Source of the DNA: an uncultured Sphingomonas sp.
Lineage (GTDB): Bacteria; Pseudomonadota; Alphaproteobacteria; Sphingomonadales; Sphingomonadaceae
Assembly: GCF_913777625.1 (NCBI RefSeq)
Contig: NZ_CAJYTI010000039.1
Coordinates: 1-64,000, forward strand
Direction of reading: 5' to 3'
Length of the DNA: 64,000 nt
Position 1 is the stretch's first letter. Each line of letters starts with the position of its first letter. The notes beneath the pieces were generated by a model that saw only the letters and a list, made by a program, of their open reading frames with translations, was not told where the DNA came from and did no database searches. A program made the translations under genes and the position numbers. Of the stretch, positions 17,367 to 25,701 are shown piece by piece.

Positions 17367-19528
17367 CGATGGTCTCCAAGTGCGGGAAGAAGCAGTTCCG
17401 CGGCGGGCGACAGGCCGTGCGTACCGACCTGCCGCACCCGGACACGCCATGGCAGATGCCGGTCGACACCGCTGAGCAGCACGGAGGGCTCGTCGGAGCG
17501 CAGTGTTCGGCGCTCGCTGCCGCGTTCCAGGTCGATCTGGTACTGCTCGCTTTCCTCGCCGAGCGGCGCATCCACACCGTCACGCCAGTCCCAGCCAATC
17601 CTGCTGCGCCGCACCCAGGACAGCCGCGTGCCGTCGCCCTCCGGCGTTGCGCTCAGATGCACCGGCGACGGCGGCAGCAGCGAGATGCCGCCCACCGCCG
17701 CGACCACCGGAGCGGCATCCACGGGGTCATCGACGCCCTGCGCCAGCAGCGCAATCGTCGAGCCAAGGGACGTGCTCAGATCGAGCGTCTTGAGCGCTGC
17801 GCGTTCCAGGAGGACGAAGCGATCGCCGGGTTGCGCCGTCCCGATCGCCGACTCGGTGCCTCGCCGGCCTCGCCAAAGCTGCGACAGGCGCCAGCGCGTC
17901 CCGCCCAACGGCTCGGCGACGCCGAACTGCAGCAGCTCCTCCCCCAGCATTGCGAGGTTCGCGCCGGCGCCCCGCGCCGCTTCGTCCGCGGACAGGAGCA
18001 GCATCGCCGGATGGGCGAGTTCCACTTCGGCGATGCTCGCGTGATCCGCCAGGGCCGCGCGGCCCGTCCCCGGCGGCATGCGAACGGTGCCGAGAACGGC
18101 CGGATAGGCAGTCTCCCCCTGCGCGTGCCAGGTCGTGCCGCCATCGTTGCTCGCAAGCAGCGCGGCACGGCGCCAGCCGCTGCCGGTCCCGGCCGCTGCG
18201 ACGACGACGCGGGGCACGGCCGCAAGGTCGTCGTCCAGGGGGGGGAGTTCGAAGGGCGCGAGAACCGTTCGCCCCCGAACGCTGTCCGGCGCGGCAACCG
18301 CTCGGCCGGCGCTGGCCGGCCCTGCCGCGGGCGCATCGGCGATCGGCACACATTCTAGCTTCACCACCATCTTCTCGAGCGCCCAGCGGTCGACCCGCCA
18401 TTGGCCGGGCACGCCCTCGATCGTGATCCGCGCACCGGGCGCCACCGCAAGGGCGTCCCAGCCGAGCGTCAACGTACGCCGTTCTCGGACCCGGTCGGCG
18501 CGGGCGAGCGCATCCGCCGCCATCGCCTTGGCGGCATCGGCATCGAGCACCGCCGGCAGATCGACCCGAGTCTCTCGCCCCCCCTCTCCCGGCCGGCGCG
18601 CCTGCTGCACGCCCGCCTGATAGTCGCGCGCCGGATCATAATAGCCGACGCTGAGCCGCCGCGGCGTGGAGTCCGGCGCGGCTACCGATCGGCTGTCGCG
18701 CGCGCCGCGTACGCCCTCGCCGGCAGCGCCCCCATCGGGGAGCATCCGCGCCGTGCCCGCGCCCGAAACCAGCGCGAGGCCGTCGCCGTCATCGCACAGC
18801 CAGCCGCCGCTGGCGGTGCAGAGCGCGTCCAAGGTCGTCCGCACGCTGTCCTGCGTTGAAAAGCCGTGGAGCACGGTCGTCAGCCCCCCTGCGGCCAGGG
18901 GCGCCACGCGCGCGGCGATGCTGCCGGCGGAAACCGGCGCCGGATCGGCGATCACCTCGAAGCTGAGCTGCGGCAGACGATTGCCGAAGCTCGCCAGCTC
19001 CAGATCCTCGAACACCGCATAGGCGAGCCCGCGATGCGCCGGCGCGCGCTCCGCTCCCTCGATCGCGGCGATCAGCGGGTCGACCGCCTGATCCTCGCTG
19101 CCGTCGTGCAGCCGGAAACCGGTGCGGACCTTGAAGTCCCCGGCCGCGCCGCGCAGCAGCTGCCCGTCCGCCCAGATCCGTCCTACCTGCACAATCGGCC
19201 GGCTCGACAGCGCGACCGCGAAGGACGCGGTATAGCTGTACGAAGTGGTGAAAGGTTGCCCCTTGCCGCCGCTCTGCGTTGCGCGATGCTCGACCAGATC
19301 GGTCGCCCAGATCACGCACCCCGCCACACGGATCGTGCCGAACAGCTGCGGTATGGCGGTTCCGTAGCTCGAGGTCTGCACGCGCAGATCGGCGAGCCTC
19401 GCGCCTTCGCGCGTGGCCGGCTTGAACAGCAACTGGCGATCGATCGCTCCGCCGATCAGACCGCCCAGCTGCGCGCCGAACGGGCCGCCGATCAGCCCGC
19501 CCGCCACCGTGAGCACCATCGTCGCCAT
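17363..19528 (-). CDS. GTA gp15-like tail tip protein (megatron)
   Basis: This is a large baseplate/tail-tip protein of the gene transfer agent. The product from ATG 19528 has 721 residues. The N-terminus is a glycine-rich hydrophobic stretch (GGLIGGPFGAQLGGLIGG). A Phage-tail_3-like region follows, with GTIRVAGCVIWATDL and SYSYTASFAVALSSRPI typical of gp15 homologues. RcGTA gp15 is about 1300 residues and carries a TIM-barrel glycosidase-like domain. This protein is much shorter and lacks an obvious one, while the gp12 fusion upstream has a candidate. Its start shares one base with the gp14 stop (TGATG). Confidence 0.87.
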   Translation of the reverse strand: MATMVLTVAGGLIGGPFGAQLGGLIGGAIDRQLLFKPATREGARLADLRVQTSSYGTAIPQLFGTIRVAGCVIWATDLVEHRATQSGGKGQPFTTSYSYTASFAVALSSRPIVQVGRIWADGQLLRGAAGDFKVRTGFRLHDGSEDQAVDPLIAAIEGAERAPAHRGLAYAVFEDLELASFGNRLPQLSFEVIADPAPVSAGSIAARVAPLAAGGLTTVLHGFSTQDSVRTTLDALCTASGGWLCDDGDGLALVSGAGTARMLPDGGAAGEGVRGARDSRSVAAPDSTPRRLSVGYYDPARDYQAGVQQARRPGEGGRETRVDLPAVLDADAAKAMAADALARADRVRERRTLTLGWDALAVAPGARITIEGVPGQWRVDRWALEKMVVKLECVPIADAPAAGPASAGRAVAAPDSVRGRTVLAPFELPPLDDDLAAVPRVVVAAAGTGSGWRRAALLASNDGGTTWHAQGETAYPAVLGTVRMPPGTGRAALADHASIAEVELAHPAMLLLSADEAARGAGANLAMLGEELLQFGVAEPLGGTRWRLSQLWRGRRGTESAIGTAQPGDRFVLLERAALKTLDLSTSLGSTIALLAQGVDDPVDAAPVVAAVGGISLLPPSPVHLSATPEGDGTRLSWVRRSRIGWDWRDGVDAPLGEESEQYQIDLERGSERRTLRSDEPSVLLSGVDRHLPWRVRVRQVGTHGLSPAAELLLPALGDHR

Positions 19529-19914
19529 CAGTCGTCCTCCTCGAGACGCCAGCAGCCGAGCACCGGCCAGGGCGCCGACCCCGGGCGCTCGACCACCTGC
19601 CGCGCGATCGCATCGGCGTGAACGATCCCATCCTTGCTGCGGATCGCCAGATGCAATTGCCCCGGCCCGCTCCGGCACAGCAGCAGATCCCCGGGCCGGG
19701 GGTCTGCCACTTCGCGCAACCCCGCCGCCCGCAGCCCCGCCATCACGCGCGCAGCGTCACCGGTACGCAGTCGATAATCGCGCGGCGCCGGTCGCCCGAG
19801 CGCCAGCGCCGCCAGCCCGACACAATCGAGCCCGTCCGCCAGCGTGCGCCCTTGCGGCCGGAACGGCGCACCGATCGCACCGCGCGCGCGGGCCAGCACC
19901 GCCGCGCCGCTCAT
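19528..19914 (-). CDS. GTA gp14-like NlpC/P60 cell-wall peptidase
   Basis: This 128-residue tail-associated peptidase probably cuts peptidoglycan during DNA delivery. The catalytic Cys31 lies in LDCVGLAAL, His88 in QLHLAI, and the third polar residue is probably His99 in IVHAD, the NlpC/P60 order. It starts at ATG 19914, overlapping the gp13 stop by 4 bp. It matches the GTA gp14 position between hub and megatron genes. Confidence 0.88.
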   Translation of the reverse strand: MSGAAVLARARGAIGAPFRPQGRTLADGLDCVGLAALALGRPAPRDYRLRTGDAARVMAGLRAAGLREVADPRPGDLLLCRSGPGQLHLAIRSKDGIVHADAIARQVVERPGSAPWPVLGCWRLEEDD

Positions 19915-20717
19915 GCGCCGGGGTACCGGGTCAGAAGATCGGTGCCGGGCAGGAACGGCTCTCCCCGGAAATTGACGGCGTTGCCGAAGCGGCTTGCACA
20001 GGTCTCCAGCCGGCCGTCGCAACCCTCGCTCAGCTCGACCAGCGCGCCGGCGCCCTCGAACCGCGGCGGTCGGCGCAGCGTCACCCGGTCGCCGTCGGAA
20101 ACAGCAATCGCATCCTCCAGCCCGCTGTTCGGGCCACCGAACCAGCGCAGCCGGCCGCCGCCATAGGCATTGGCCTCCGGCTCAGCGCGATCCAGCCGCA
20201 CCACCGCGTCCTCCACCGACAGTACCCGCGCGAACCGCCGCCGCCCCGCCATCGCCACCCGGCAGCGCGCATCGCCGAGCTGCGCCCGGCAATCGGGCGA
20301 GGTCGCTTCGGCCGCCGGTCCATCGAAGGCGGCCGTACGTCCGCGCAGTTCGGCGGTAATCGCCCCGTCCCGCGTCTCGATCGCGCCGATCGTGCCTTCG
20401 CCGAGCGGCACCTGCGCGCCCGGTGCGGTCCAGTCGGTCGCGAACAGTGCAACGCGTGCGCCGTCCCAGCGACCGGCCAGCAGATCGGCTTCCGCAATCG
20501 CATCGCTCGCCAGCATGCCGTGCACGTCCATGCTGTCTGCCTCCAGCGAGGCGGTGCGCTCGACCGCGCTCGGCGTCATGCCCGGCGCGGCGCGGTAGAG
20601 CAGCCCATCGATCAGCAGGTCGCGGTCATGCGCGGTCAGCCCGATCGTCACGCCGTCGCGCCGCTCGATCCGCCAGCACAGGGTGACGGTGGTGAGGGCT
20701 CCCTCCAGCCAGCTCAT
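19911..20717 (-). CDS. GTA gp13-like tail hub protein (DUF2163/phage BR0599)
   Basis: This 268-residue protein corresponds to the distal tail hub. DUF2163 covers about 15-175 (YRAAPGMTPSAVERTASLEADSM in sense) and a C-terminal BR0599 part ends SRFGNAVNFRGEPFLPG. Four cysteines at 143, 152, 233 and 240 have the spacing expected for an iron-sulphur site, as in lambda gpL-type hubs. It overlaps the gp12-like gene by 4 bp. Confidence 0.9.
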   Translation of the reverse strand: MSWLEGALTTVTLCWRIERRDGVTIGLTAHDRDLLIDGLLYRAAPGMTPSAVERTASLEADSMDVHGMLASDAIAEADLLAGRWDGARVALFATDWTAPGAQVPLGEGTIGAIETRDGAITAELRGRTAAFDGPAAEATSPDCRAQLGDARCRVAMAGRRRFARVLSVEDAVVRLDRAEPEANAYGGGRLRWFGGPNSGLEDAIAVSDGDRVTLRRPPRFEGAGALVELSEGCDGRLETCASRFGNAVNFRGEPFLPGTDLLTRYPGA

Positions 20718-22972
20718 TCGCGGATCTCCACCAGCGGCACCGAGGCGGCCGCCCCGGCGAGGAAGGTCGCACGGCTCACCCGCAGCTGGTCCTCGGCGAA
20801 GCGCACCGGCACGTCGAACACGAACGACGCTGTCACCTGCACCCCGGCCGCGGGCGGCACATCGAGCGTCACCATCCCGCCCTCCCCAAGCGAGAAAGCG
20901 GTCGTCGCGACCCCGTTCAACTTGAGCGCGACCGTGCCCGCCACCGGGCGGGTGATCCGTCGCACGCTTTCGCCATAGATCTTCACCAGCTGGAAACGCG
21001 CATTGGTGCCGTCACCGACCCCGATCACCGCATCCTTCGCGTCGAAGTCGAACGGATCGCGCAGACGGAAGCCCCTTGCCGGCCCCATGCGCGCCCGGAA
21101 GAAGCCGAGCAGCGCGGCAATGTCCGCCTCGGAACGGACGCCAGGGCCGACATCATAATGCGTACGCGCCTCGGCCCATGCTGCGTTGCGGCGCTCGGCG
21201 CCCCCGGCGCTGGTGACGATCGCGGTGGAAAGCTCGGGCGCCACCTCCGCCTCGCGGCCCAGCGCGATCGGGAAGAGCACATCGTCGAAGGGGTTCATGT
21301 CCGCCTCCTGGTCGAAATGAATGAAGCCATCGCGCGCTACCTGGGGAAGCGCCCAGACAAAGGTCGCCGCCACGCCGCGGGCGCGCCCGCGCGCCGCTGC
21401 CTCGGCGATCGCCTGCCACTGCGCCTTGTCCGCGCTGCGCAGCACGAAGCCGGCGAGATAGTGCTGCTGCGCCGCCGGATAGCCGAGCCGCGCCGTCGCC
21501 GCCGCCACGGCCTTGTCGGATGCTGCTGCATTGCCGGCCGCCGCCCAGTCATAATCCTCCAGCTGGAGCACATCGAACGCGGGCGCGGCCCAGCCGATCG
21601 GCAGATTGGCGCGCTTGAGTTCGGGCATCGCGGGATCGAGCACCGTCGGCAGATAGGCGAGCAGCAGCACGCGGGCGCCCGGCGCCGCCGCCTTCACCGC
21701 GTCGCGCAGCGCCAGCGTCGACTTCGCGAGCAGGGCACCCGCCGCCTCCAGCACCTTGGTATCGACCCCGCCCCGCACATTCTGTGGCGCCGGATTGCCC
21801 AGCGCCGCGCGCGTCGCCGCGTCATGGATGCACAGCCGACCATCGACCATCACCCACCACCAGGGCTCGCCGATCTGGAACTGCACCGCCAGCCCCGCGC
21901 CTTTCGCGATTGCCACAAAGGCCAGCGCCACCGCCCGCAGATAGCTCATCGCGCCGCCATGGGCGGGCGAGAGCAGGGTCGAAGGCGGGCTCCAGCCGGT
22001 CAACGCCGGGCTGCCATCGGCGGCGCGCTGCTTCCAGTCGCCCCAGACATGCTGGTCGAGCAGCTCATAGCTGAGCGACCAGATCACGCCATAGCCAAGC
22101 GCCTTGGCGCGGGCTGCGAAATCCTGGTGCCAGGCGGTGCACGCCCGGTTGAGCGCGCCTCCGGCCAGGCTGACATAGAAGCCGTCCCCCAGCGGTTCGA
22201 GCCGCAGATAATGGCTCATCCCCACATAATGGAGAATGTCGCCGCGATAGCCGAGCTGCAGCATGGCGCGCAGCAAGCGTGCCGGCGTCTGATTATAGGC
22301 ATCGTCATAACCGGTCGCGATCGACAGGCCGTGTTCGGACACCACCACCTCGCCGATCGCCAGCACCGACCCCGGCCCGTCACAGACGATGTCGGTCAGC
22401 TCGACCCAGGCTTCGGCACCCGTGCCCAGCGGAGTCGTGTCCCCCGCCGCATAGCCGGGCGGCACCAGCGAGATGAACATCCGGTCGATATCGCCCGCCC
22501 ATACCGGATCGGCCTCGCCCGGCAGCAGGAAGCCGCCCGCCACCTCGGCGAAATCGATCGCGACCACGGCATCCTCGGGGCTGCCCTGCGCATGGTTCCA
22601 CAGGCGTACATACCAGGCGCGCGCCGTGCCGCTTTCGTCGCGCCCCTCGATCGTCAGCACCGGTCCGTTGACCGCATCGAGTGGGACCACGCCCGAGGAG
22701 CGCCAGCGAAACCGCAGCCGGCAGCCGCGAAAATCGTGATCCGTCGCATAGGCGAGCAGCGGATGGTCCCAGCGATCCGCCGCCTCCCAGATCAGCCCGG
22801 CGAGATCGCCGCGTCGCTGGAAGACGAGATCGACCCGCAGCGCGTCGGGCGCGGTGGTGACCACGCTCGCCATCATCGGCCGGGGGAAATCGATCGTCCA
22901 ATACACGGGATCGAACCGGCTGATCACGCCGGCGGCCTGATCGCGGCGCTGATCGGCGAGCCACCAGCCCAT
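20714..22972 (-). CDS. Fusion: tail TIM-barrel/sheath-like protein + GTA gp12 (DUF2460)
   Basis: This 752-residue tail protein joins two parts. Residues about 1-558 contain a beta-rich N-terminal region and a glycosidase-like TIM-barrel region (for example GYRGDILHYVGMSHYLRLEP and FDVLQLEDYDW in sense), similar to the non-contractile tail sheath-type proteins of some phages. Residues 559-752 are a complete DUF2460/TIGR02217 domain, the GTA gp12 distal tail protein. Residue 559 is an internal ATG (21298) preceded by a perfect SD, AGGAGG, five bases upstream, so free gp12 of 194 aa is probably also made. The ATG at 22972 shares one base with the gp11 stop. Confidence 0.83.
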   Translation of the reverse strand: MGWWLADQRRDQAAGVISRFDPVYWTIDFPRPMMASVVTTAPDALRVDLVFQRRGDLAGLIWEAADRWDHPLLAYATDHDFRGCRLRFRWRSSGVVPLDAVNGPVLTIEGRDESGTARAWYVRLWNHAQGSPEDAVVAIDFAEVAGGFLLPGEADPVWAGDIDRMFISLVPPGYAAGDTTPLGTGAEAWVELTDIVCDGPGSVLAIGEVVVSEHGLSIATGYDDAYNQTPARLLRAMLQLGYRGDILHYVGMSHYLRLEPLGDGFYVSLAGGALNRACTAWHQDFAARAKALGYGVIWSLSYELLDQHVWGDWKQRAADGSPALTGWSPPSTLLSPAHGGAMSYLRAVALAFVAIAKGAGLAVQFQIGEPWWWVMVDGRLCIHDAATRAALGNPAPQNVRGGVDTKVLEAAGALLAKSTLALRDAVKAAAPGARVLLLAYLPTVLDPAMPELKRANLPIGWAAPAFDVLQLEDYDWAAAGNAAASDKAVAAATARLGYPAAQQHYLAGFVLRSADKAQWQAIAEAAARGRARGVAATFVWALPQVARDGFIHFDQEADMNPFDDVLFPIALGREAEVAPELSTAIVTSAGGAERRNAAWAEARTHYDVGPGVRSEADIAALLGFFRARMGPARGFRLRDPFDFDAKDAVIGVGDGTNARFQLVKIYGESVRRITRPVAGTVALKLNGVATTAFSLGEGGMVTLDVPPAAGVQVTASFVFDVPVRFAEDQLRVSRATFLAGAAASVPLVEIRE
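21296..21309 (-). promoter_or_regulatory. Internal SD and ATG for free gp12
   Basis: On the minus strand AGGAGG (21309-21304) is followed by CGGAC and then ATG (21298-21296), codon 559 of the gp12 fusion. It is among the best SD matches in the cluster, and translation from it would give a normal-length gp12. Confidence 0.6.
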
Positions 22973-23529
22973 CAGTCGAGCCCCGACAGCGCCGCGCGCA
23001 CCGCGCGGGCGACCTGGCGGCTCGATTGCGCCAGCGCCTGGGGCGCATCGCCGGCGCTTGCGTTGACGGTGATCGCCACGCGCACGTCGCGCCCGCCGCC
23101 CTGGGCGGGTACCGCCACCTGCCCCGCGCTGGTCGGCACGAACAACTCGGGGCCGCGCTCGCCGACCAGATAGGGTCGGCCGGGGCTCACCGGGCCGCCG
23201 GTCGCCCGCCCCGGCAGGCCGAGCAGCCCGCCGAGCAGCGATACCAGCCCACCCCCGCCGCCTCGGCCGCCCACCGAGGGAAAGGCGATTCCCGTCGCCG
23301 CCTTGGCGATCTCTTCCATCACCCGGATGGCGACGGTGGCGAGATCGTCAAAGCCCAGTTTGCCCGAGCGCGCGGCGCGCAGCAGCGTCGCCTCGATCGA
23401 GCGCCCCGCCCGATCGGCACCACCGGCCAGCGGCCCTTCCAGCGCCCCGCGCATCGCATCCACGTCGCGCGCGAAGCCCGTGGTGTCGGCACGCACCGAC
23501 ACCACCAGCTGTTCGATTTCCTCATCCAT
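22972..23529 (-). CDS. GTA gp11-like tail tape measure protein
   Basis: This 185-residue short tape-measure protein fits the very short GTA tail. It starts with an acidic MDEEIEQLVVSVRADTTGF in sense and has a helical middle (about 35-85). A Gly-rich linker leads to the GERGPELFVPTSAGQV motif common in tape-measure C-termini. The ATG at 23529 overlaps the chaperone gene by 8 bp. Confidence 0.87.
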   Translation of the reverse strand: MDEEIEQLVVSVRADTTGFARDVDAMRGALEGPLAGGADRAGRSIEATLLRAARSGKLGFDDLATVAIRVMEEIAKAATGIAFPSVGGRGGGGGLVSLLGGLLGLPGRATGGPVSPGRPYLVGERGPELFVPTSAGQVAVPAQGGGRDVRVAITVNASAGDAPQALAQSSRQVARAVRAALSGLD

Positions 23530-23716
23530 CGGGAAACTGCTCCTGCAATCGTGCGATCAGATCGGCGCTCGGCGGAGCGGGCGCGTCGCCCGCCGCCGCC
23601 GTCACCAGCGCGGCGAGTTCGGCCGGGGTCGCCCGCCAAAACCGGTCGGGGCTCCAGCCAAAGGCGAGGCCTGCGAGGCCCGCCAGCCGCCGAGCGGAAT
23701 CGGCGAAGTGCATCAC
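23522..23716 (-). CDS. Tail assembly chaperone (phage TAC, rcc01693 family)
   Basis: This 64-residue protein has the signature GLAFGWSPDRFWRATPAELAAL in sense. It holds unassembled tail proteins before tail assembly. It overlaps both neighbours by 4-8 bp, between the gp10 and gp11 genes, exactly as in other GTA clusters. Confidence 0.88.
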   Translation of the reverse strand: MMHFADSARRLAGLAGLAFGWSPDRFWRATPAELAALVTAAAGDAPAPPSADLIARLQEQFPDG

Positions 23717-24027
23717 CGCCCGCCGAGAATCTGGCCGAGCAGCGCCTTGAGCGCCGGGGTTGCAGCCGCCAACCCTGCCTGGACCACGCCCTCGGCAAAG
23801 ACCTCGCGAGTCAGCCCCTCGGGCGGTGCTTTGAGGCAGTGCCAGAACAGCGCGACCAGCTCACTCAGCGCCAGCCGCCCGCCCGCCGCGCGCTCGACCA
23901 GCGCGAACAGCGGGCCCAGCTCGGCTTCGGCAGCGACCAGCGCCGCGAAGCTCGGGCGCAGCACGAGGCTGACCCCGCCGACCCGCAGTTCCGCCTCGCC
24001 GCGCACCGGATTCGCCGTGCCGGTCAT
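23713..24027 (-). CDS. GTA gp10-like protein (gene transfer agent family)
   Basis: This 104-residue protein is of the family found between the major tail protein and tail chaperone genes in GTAs. An N-terminal GEAELRVGGVSLVLRPSFAAL-type motif is followed by a helical region. It probably acts in tail assembly with the downstream chaperone, which it overlaps by 4 bp. Confidence 0.85.
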   Translation of the reverse strand: MTGTANPVRGEAELRVGGVSLVLRPSFAALVAAEAELGPLFALVERAAGGRLALSELVALFWHCLKAPPEGLTREVFAEGVVQAGLAAATPALKALLGQILGGR

Positions 24028-24431
24028 GCGCTCACCACCGGGCCGGAGCTTTCCAGGCTCAGCGTATAGCTGCGCTCGCCGTTGAAATCCCCGGCATAGT
24101 CGAGCCGGGTGACCAGGAAACGTCCCGTCATCGTCTCGCCGCTCTCGAAGCTCAGCCGATAATCGTCGAGCGTGCCGGCCAGCGCATTGGCCTTCACCCG
24201 CACCTCCGCCGCCGATCCGGTGAACACGCCCGCCGCGGACACGCTCACCGACCGCACCCCGGCGCCGGACAGCAGCTCGCGCCAGCCGCCGGAATCCTTG
24301 CTGGTGATCGCCACCGCCTCGCCGTTCACCGAAAGCTGCGTCGTCCGCAGCCCCGCGACGGTTGCGTAAACCAACGGCGTCGCGCCATTGCCCACCTTGA
24401 GCAGAAAGGCGCTGCCCTTCTCTGCCGCCAT
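24024..24431 (-). CDS. GTA gp9-like major tail tube protein (TP901-1 family)
   Basis: This 135-residue tube-forming protein carries the TP901-1 family signature: AFLLKVGNGATPLVYATVAGL, TSKDSGGWRELL and a beta-rich C-terminus ending ERSYTLSLESSG. It starts at ATG 24431 after a 52-bp gap that contains a hairpin repeat. Confidence 0.9.
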   Translation of the reverse strand: MAAEKGSAFLLKVGNGATPLVYATVAGLRTTQLSVNGEAVAITSKDSGGWRELLSGAGVRSVSVSAAGVFTGSAAEVRVKANALAGTLDDYRLSFESGETMTGRFLVTRLDYAGDFNGERSYTLSLESSGPVVSA

Positions 24432-24460
24432 ATTGCTTCTCCTAACTGTCGAGATTTCCA

Positions 24461-24483
24461 GCCCCTCCTCCCATGAGGAGGAG
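24461..24483. repeat. Hairpin element in the GTA operon (copy 1)
   Basis: A CCTCCTC / GAGGAGG stem with a CCAT loop lies directly after the gp8 stop codon. The flanking cttag and the stem resemble the hairpin at 28984-29005 after the large terminase gene. It may be an RNA-stability or partial-termination element. Confidence 0.5.
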
Positions 24484-24888
24484 CTAAGGTCCGGTTCGCA
24501 GCATCCGCACGCGGTGCTCGACGATCGCCGTCACATTGGTTTCGTCCTCCGCGACCAGCCGGGTGCGCAGGAACACGCTGCTCGCGACCTGCCAGCCACC
24601 GGCGAGCGCCGCCGGCATGTCGGCAATTGTCGCCTCCACCAGCTCCGCCAGCCCCCGCACCCGTTTCCGCGCCTGGGCGCTGTCCTTCACCAGCACCGCG
24701 ATCCGCACCTCACGGCCGTCCTGGTCCTTGGTGCTCCAGTCGGTCAGCACCGGATCGTCGACCAGGAGATAGGGCCGCGGGGTGCGGTGAGACGGGGCAT
24801 CGAAGATGCCGTTGACCTGCGCCACCAGCGCCGCCTGCCCGGCCAGCGCCGCGCGCACCGCGCCGGTGATTGCCTCCTGCGGATTCAT
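24484..24888 (-). CDS. GTA gp8-like DUF3168 tail completion protein
   Basis: This 134-residue DUF3168 protein is placed at the head-tail interface. Typical motifs are FDAPSHRTPRPYLLVDD and, at the end, TAIVEHRVRMLR. I start at ATG 24888, which overlaps the preceding gene by 4 bp. A hairpin follows its stop. Confidence 0.88.
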   Translation of the reverse strand: MNPQEAITGAVRAALAGQAALVAQVNGIFDAPSHRTPRPYLLVDDPVLTDWSTKDQDGREVRIAVLVKDSAQARKRVRGLAELVEATIADMPAALAGGWQVASSVFLRTRLVAEDETNVTAIVEHRVRMLRTGP

Positions 24889-25094
24889 CGCAGCAGCCCT
24901 CCCAGCCAGCGCAATCCCGGATCGGCGAGCCAGCGCCGCCACAGCCTGCGCCCCGACACGGTGACGCGGGTGCCGTCGACGGACACCGATACCCCCGGCA
25001 CCGCCTCACGCACCTGCTCGCCCAGCCGCGTCGCCGCGGCGCCGGCGGCCCGTCGCCCGATCGCGTCAGCGCGCGCGTTCAGCTGCTCCAGCAT
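24885..25094 (-). CDS. Small GTA protein in the gp7 position
   Basis: This 69-residue basic protein from ATG 25094 lies between connector gp6 and DUF3168 gp8. The sequence (MLEQLNARADAIGRRAAGAA and then VPGVSVSVDGTRVTVSG) suggests a short beta-hairpin head-tail joining protein. It overlaps gp6 by 16 bp and gp8 by 4 bp, which supports translation. I cannot assign a domain family with certainty. Confidence 0.7.
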   Translation of the reverse strand: MLEQLNARADAIGRRAAGAAATRLGEQVREAVPGVSVSVDGTRVTVSGRRLWRRWLADPGLRWLGGLLR

Positions 25095-25642
25095 GATCGC
25101 CGTACTCCCGCCATCAGCTGCAGCCGCCGCCAGGGCCGCCAGAAGGCAGCCACGGCGGCCGGCGGCGTGCCACCGTCGCCGCGCCCCTCGATCAGATGCG
25201 CGGCGAGCAGCACCGCGCCTTGCGCCAGCGGCGATGGCAGTTGCGCCCACCCCGCCGCCGCGCCGGCGGTGAAGGTCACGCGCACGCGCCCGACCTCGCC
25301 GAGCGCCAGCCGCACCCAGCCCTCGCCACGCGCATCGAGGTCGATCGCATACCCCGCCACCGACAAGGGCGTGGCGACGCCATCCGCATCGACGGTCTCG
25401 ATCGCACCGATCGCCGTTACCGGCGCCACCGGCAGCCGTTGCCAATCGGGCGAGCGCATAAGCCAGGCCTGCCAGTCGCGGGCGATCCAGGCGGTGCCGG
25501 TGAAGGCCTCGCCCAGCGTGAGCGCGGTCTGCACGGCCTGGACCAGCGCCGCATCGTCGGCGCTGGTCTCGATCCGCAGATAGGCCTTCACGCCCGCGCA
25601 GCCGTCTGCGATCGCCGCCGCCGGAAAGGGCGGTGCGTCCAT
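25079..25642 (-). CDS. GTA gp6-like head-tail connector protein
   Basis: This 187-residue adaptor joins the portal to the tail. The helical N-terminus (GVKAYLRIETSADDAALVQAVQTALTL in sense, gp6-like) and the GEVGRVRVTFTAG beta region fit the family. It starts at ATG 25642, 59 bp after the capsid gene. Confidence 0.87.
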   Translation of the reverse strand: MDAPPFPAAAIADGCAGVKAYLRIETSADDAALVQAVQTALTLGEAFTGTAWIARDWQAWLMRSPDWQRLPVAPVTAIGAIETVDADGVATPLSVAGYAIDLDARGEGWVRLALGEVGRVRVTFTAGAAAGWAQLPSPLAQGAVLLAAHLIEGRGDGGTPPAAVAAFWRPWRRLQLMAGVRRSCWSS

Positions 25643-25701
25643 GGTTGTTCTCCCATACAAGATGGGCGCGGGCGCCCCCGGGCCCCGCGCCCTGCCCCGG
25701 C

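Noticed and set aside
19528..19678. Longer N-terminus for the gp15-like gene
   Set aside because: The extra 50 residues lie within the gp14 gene and are Arg/Gly-rich noise; the TGATG junction gives a typical gp15 start.
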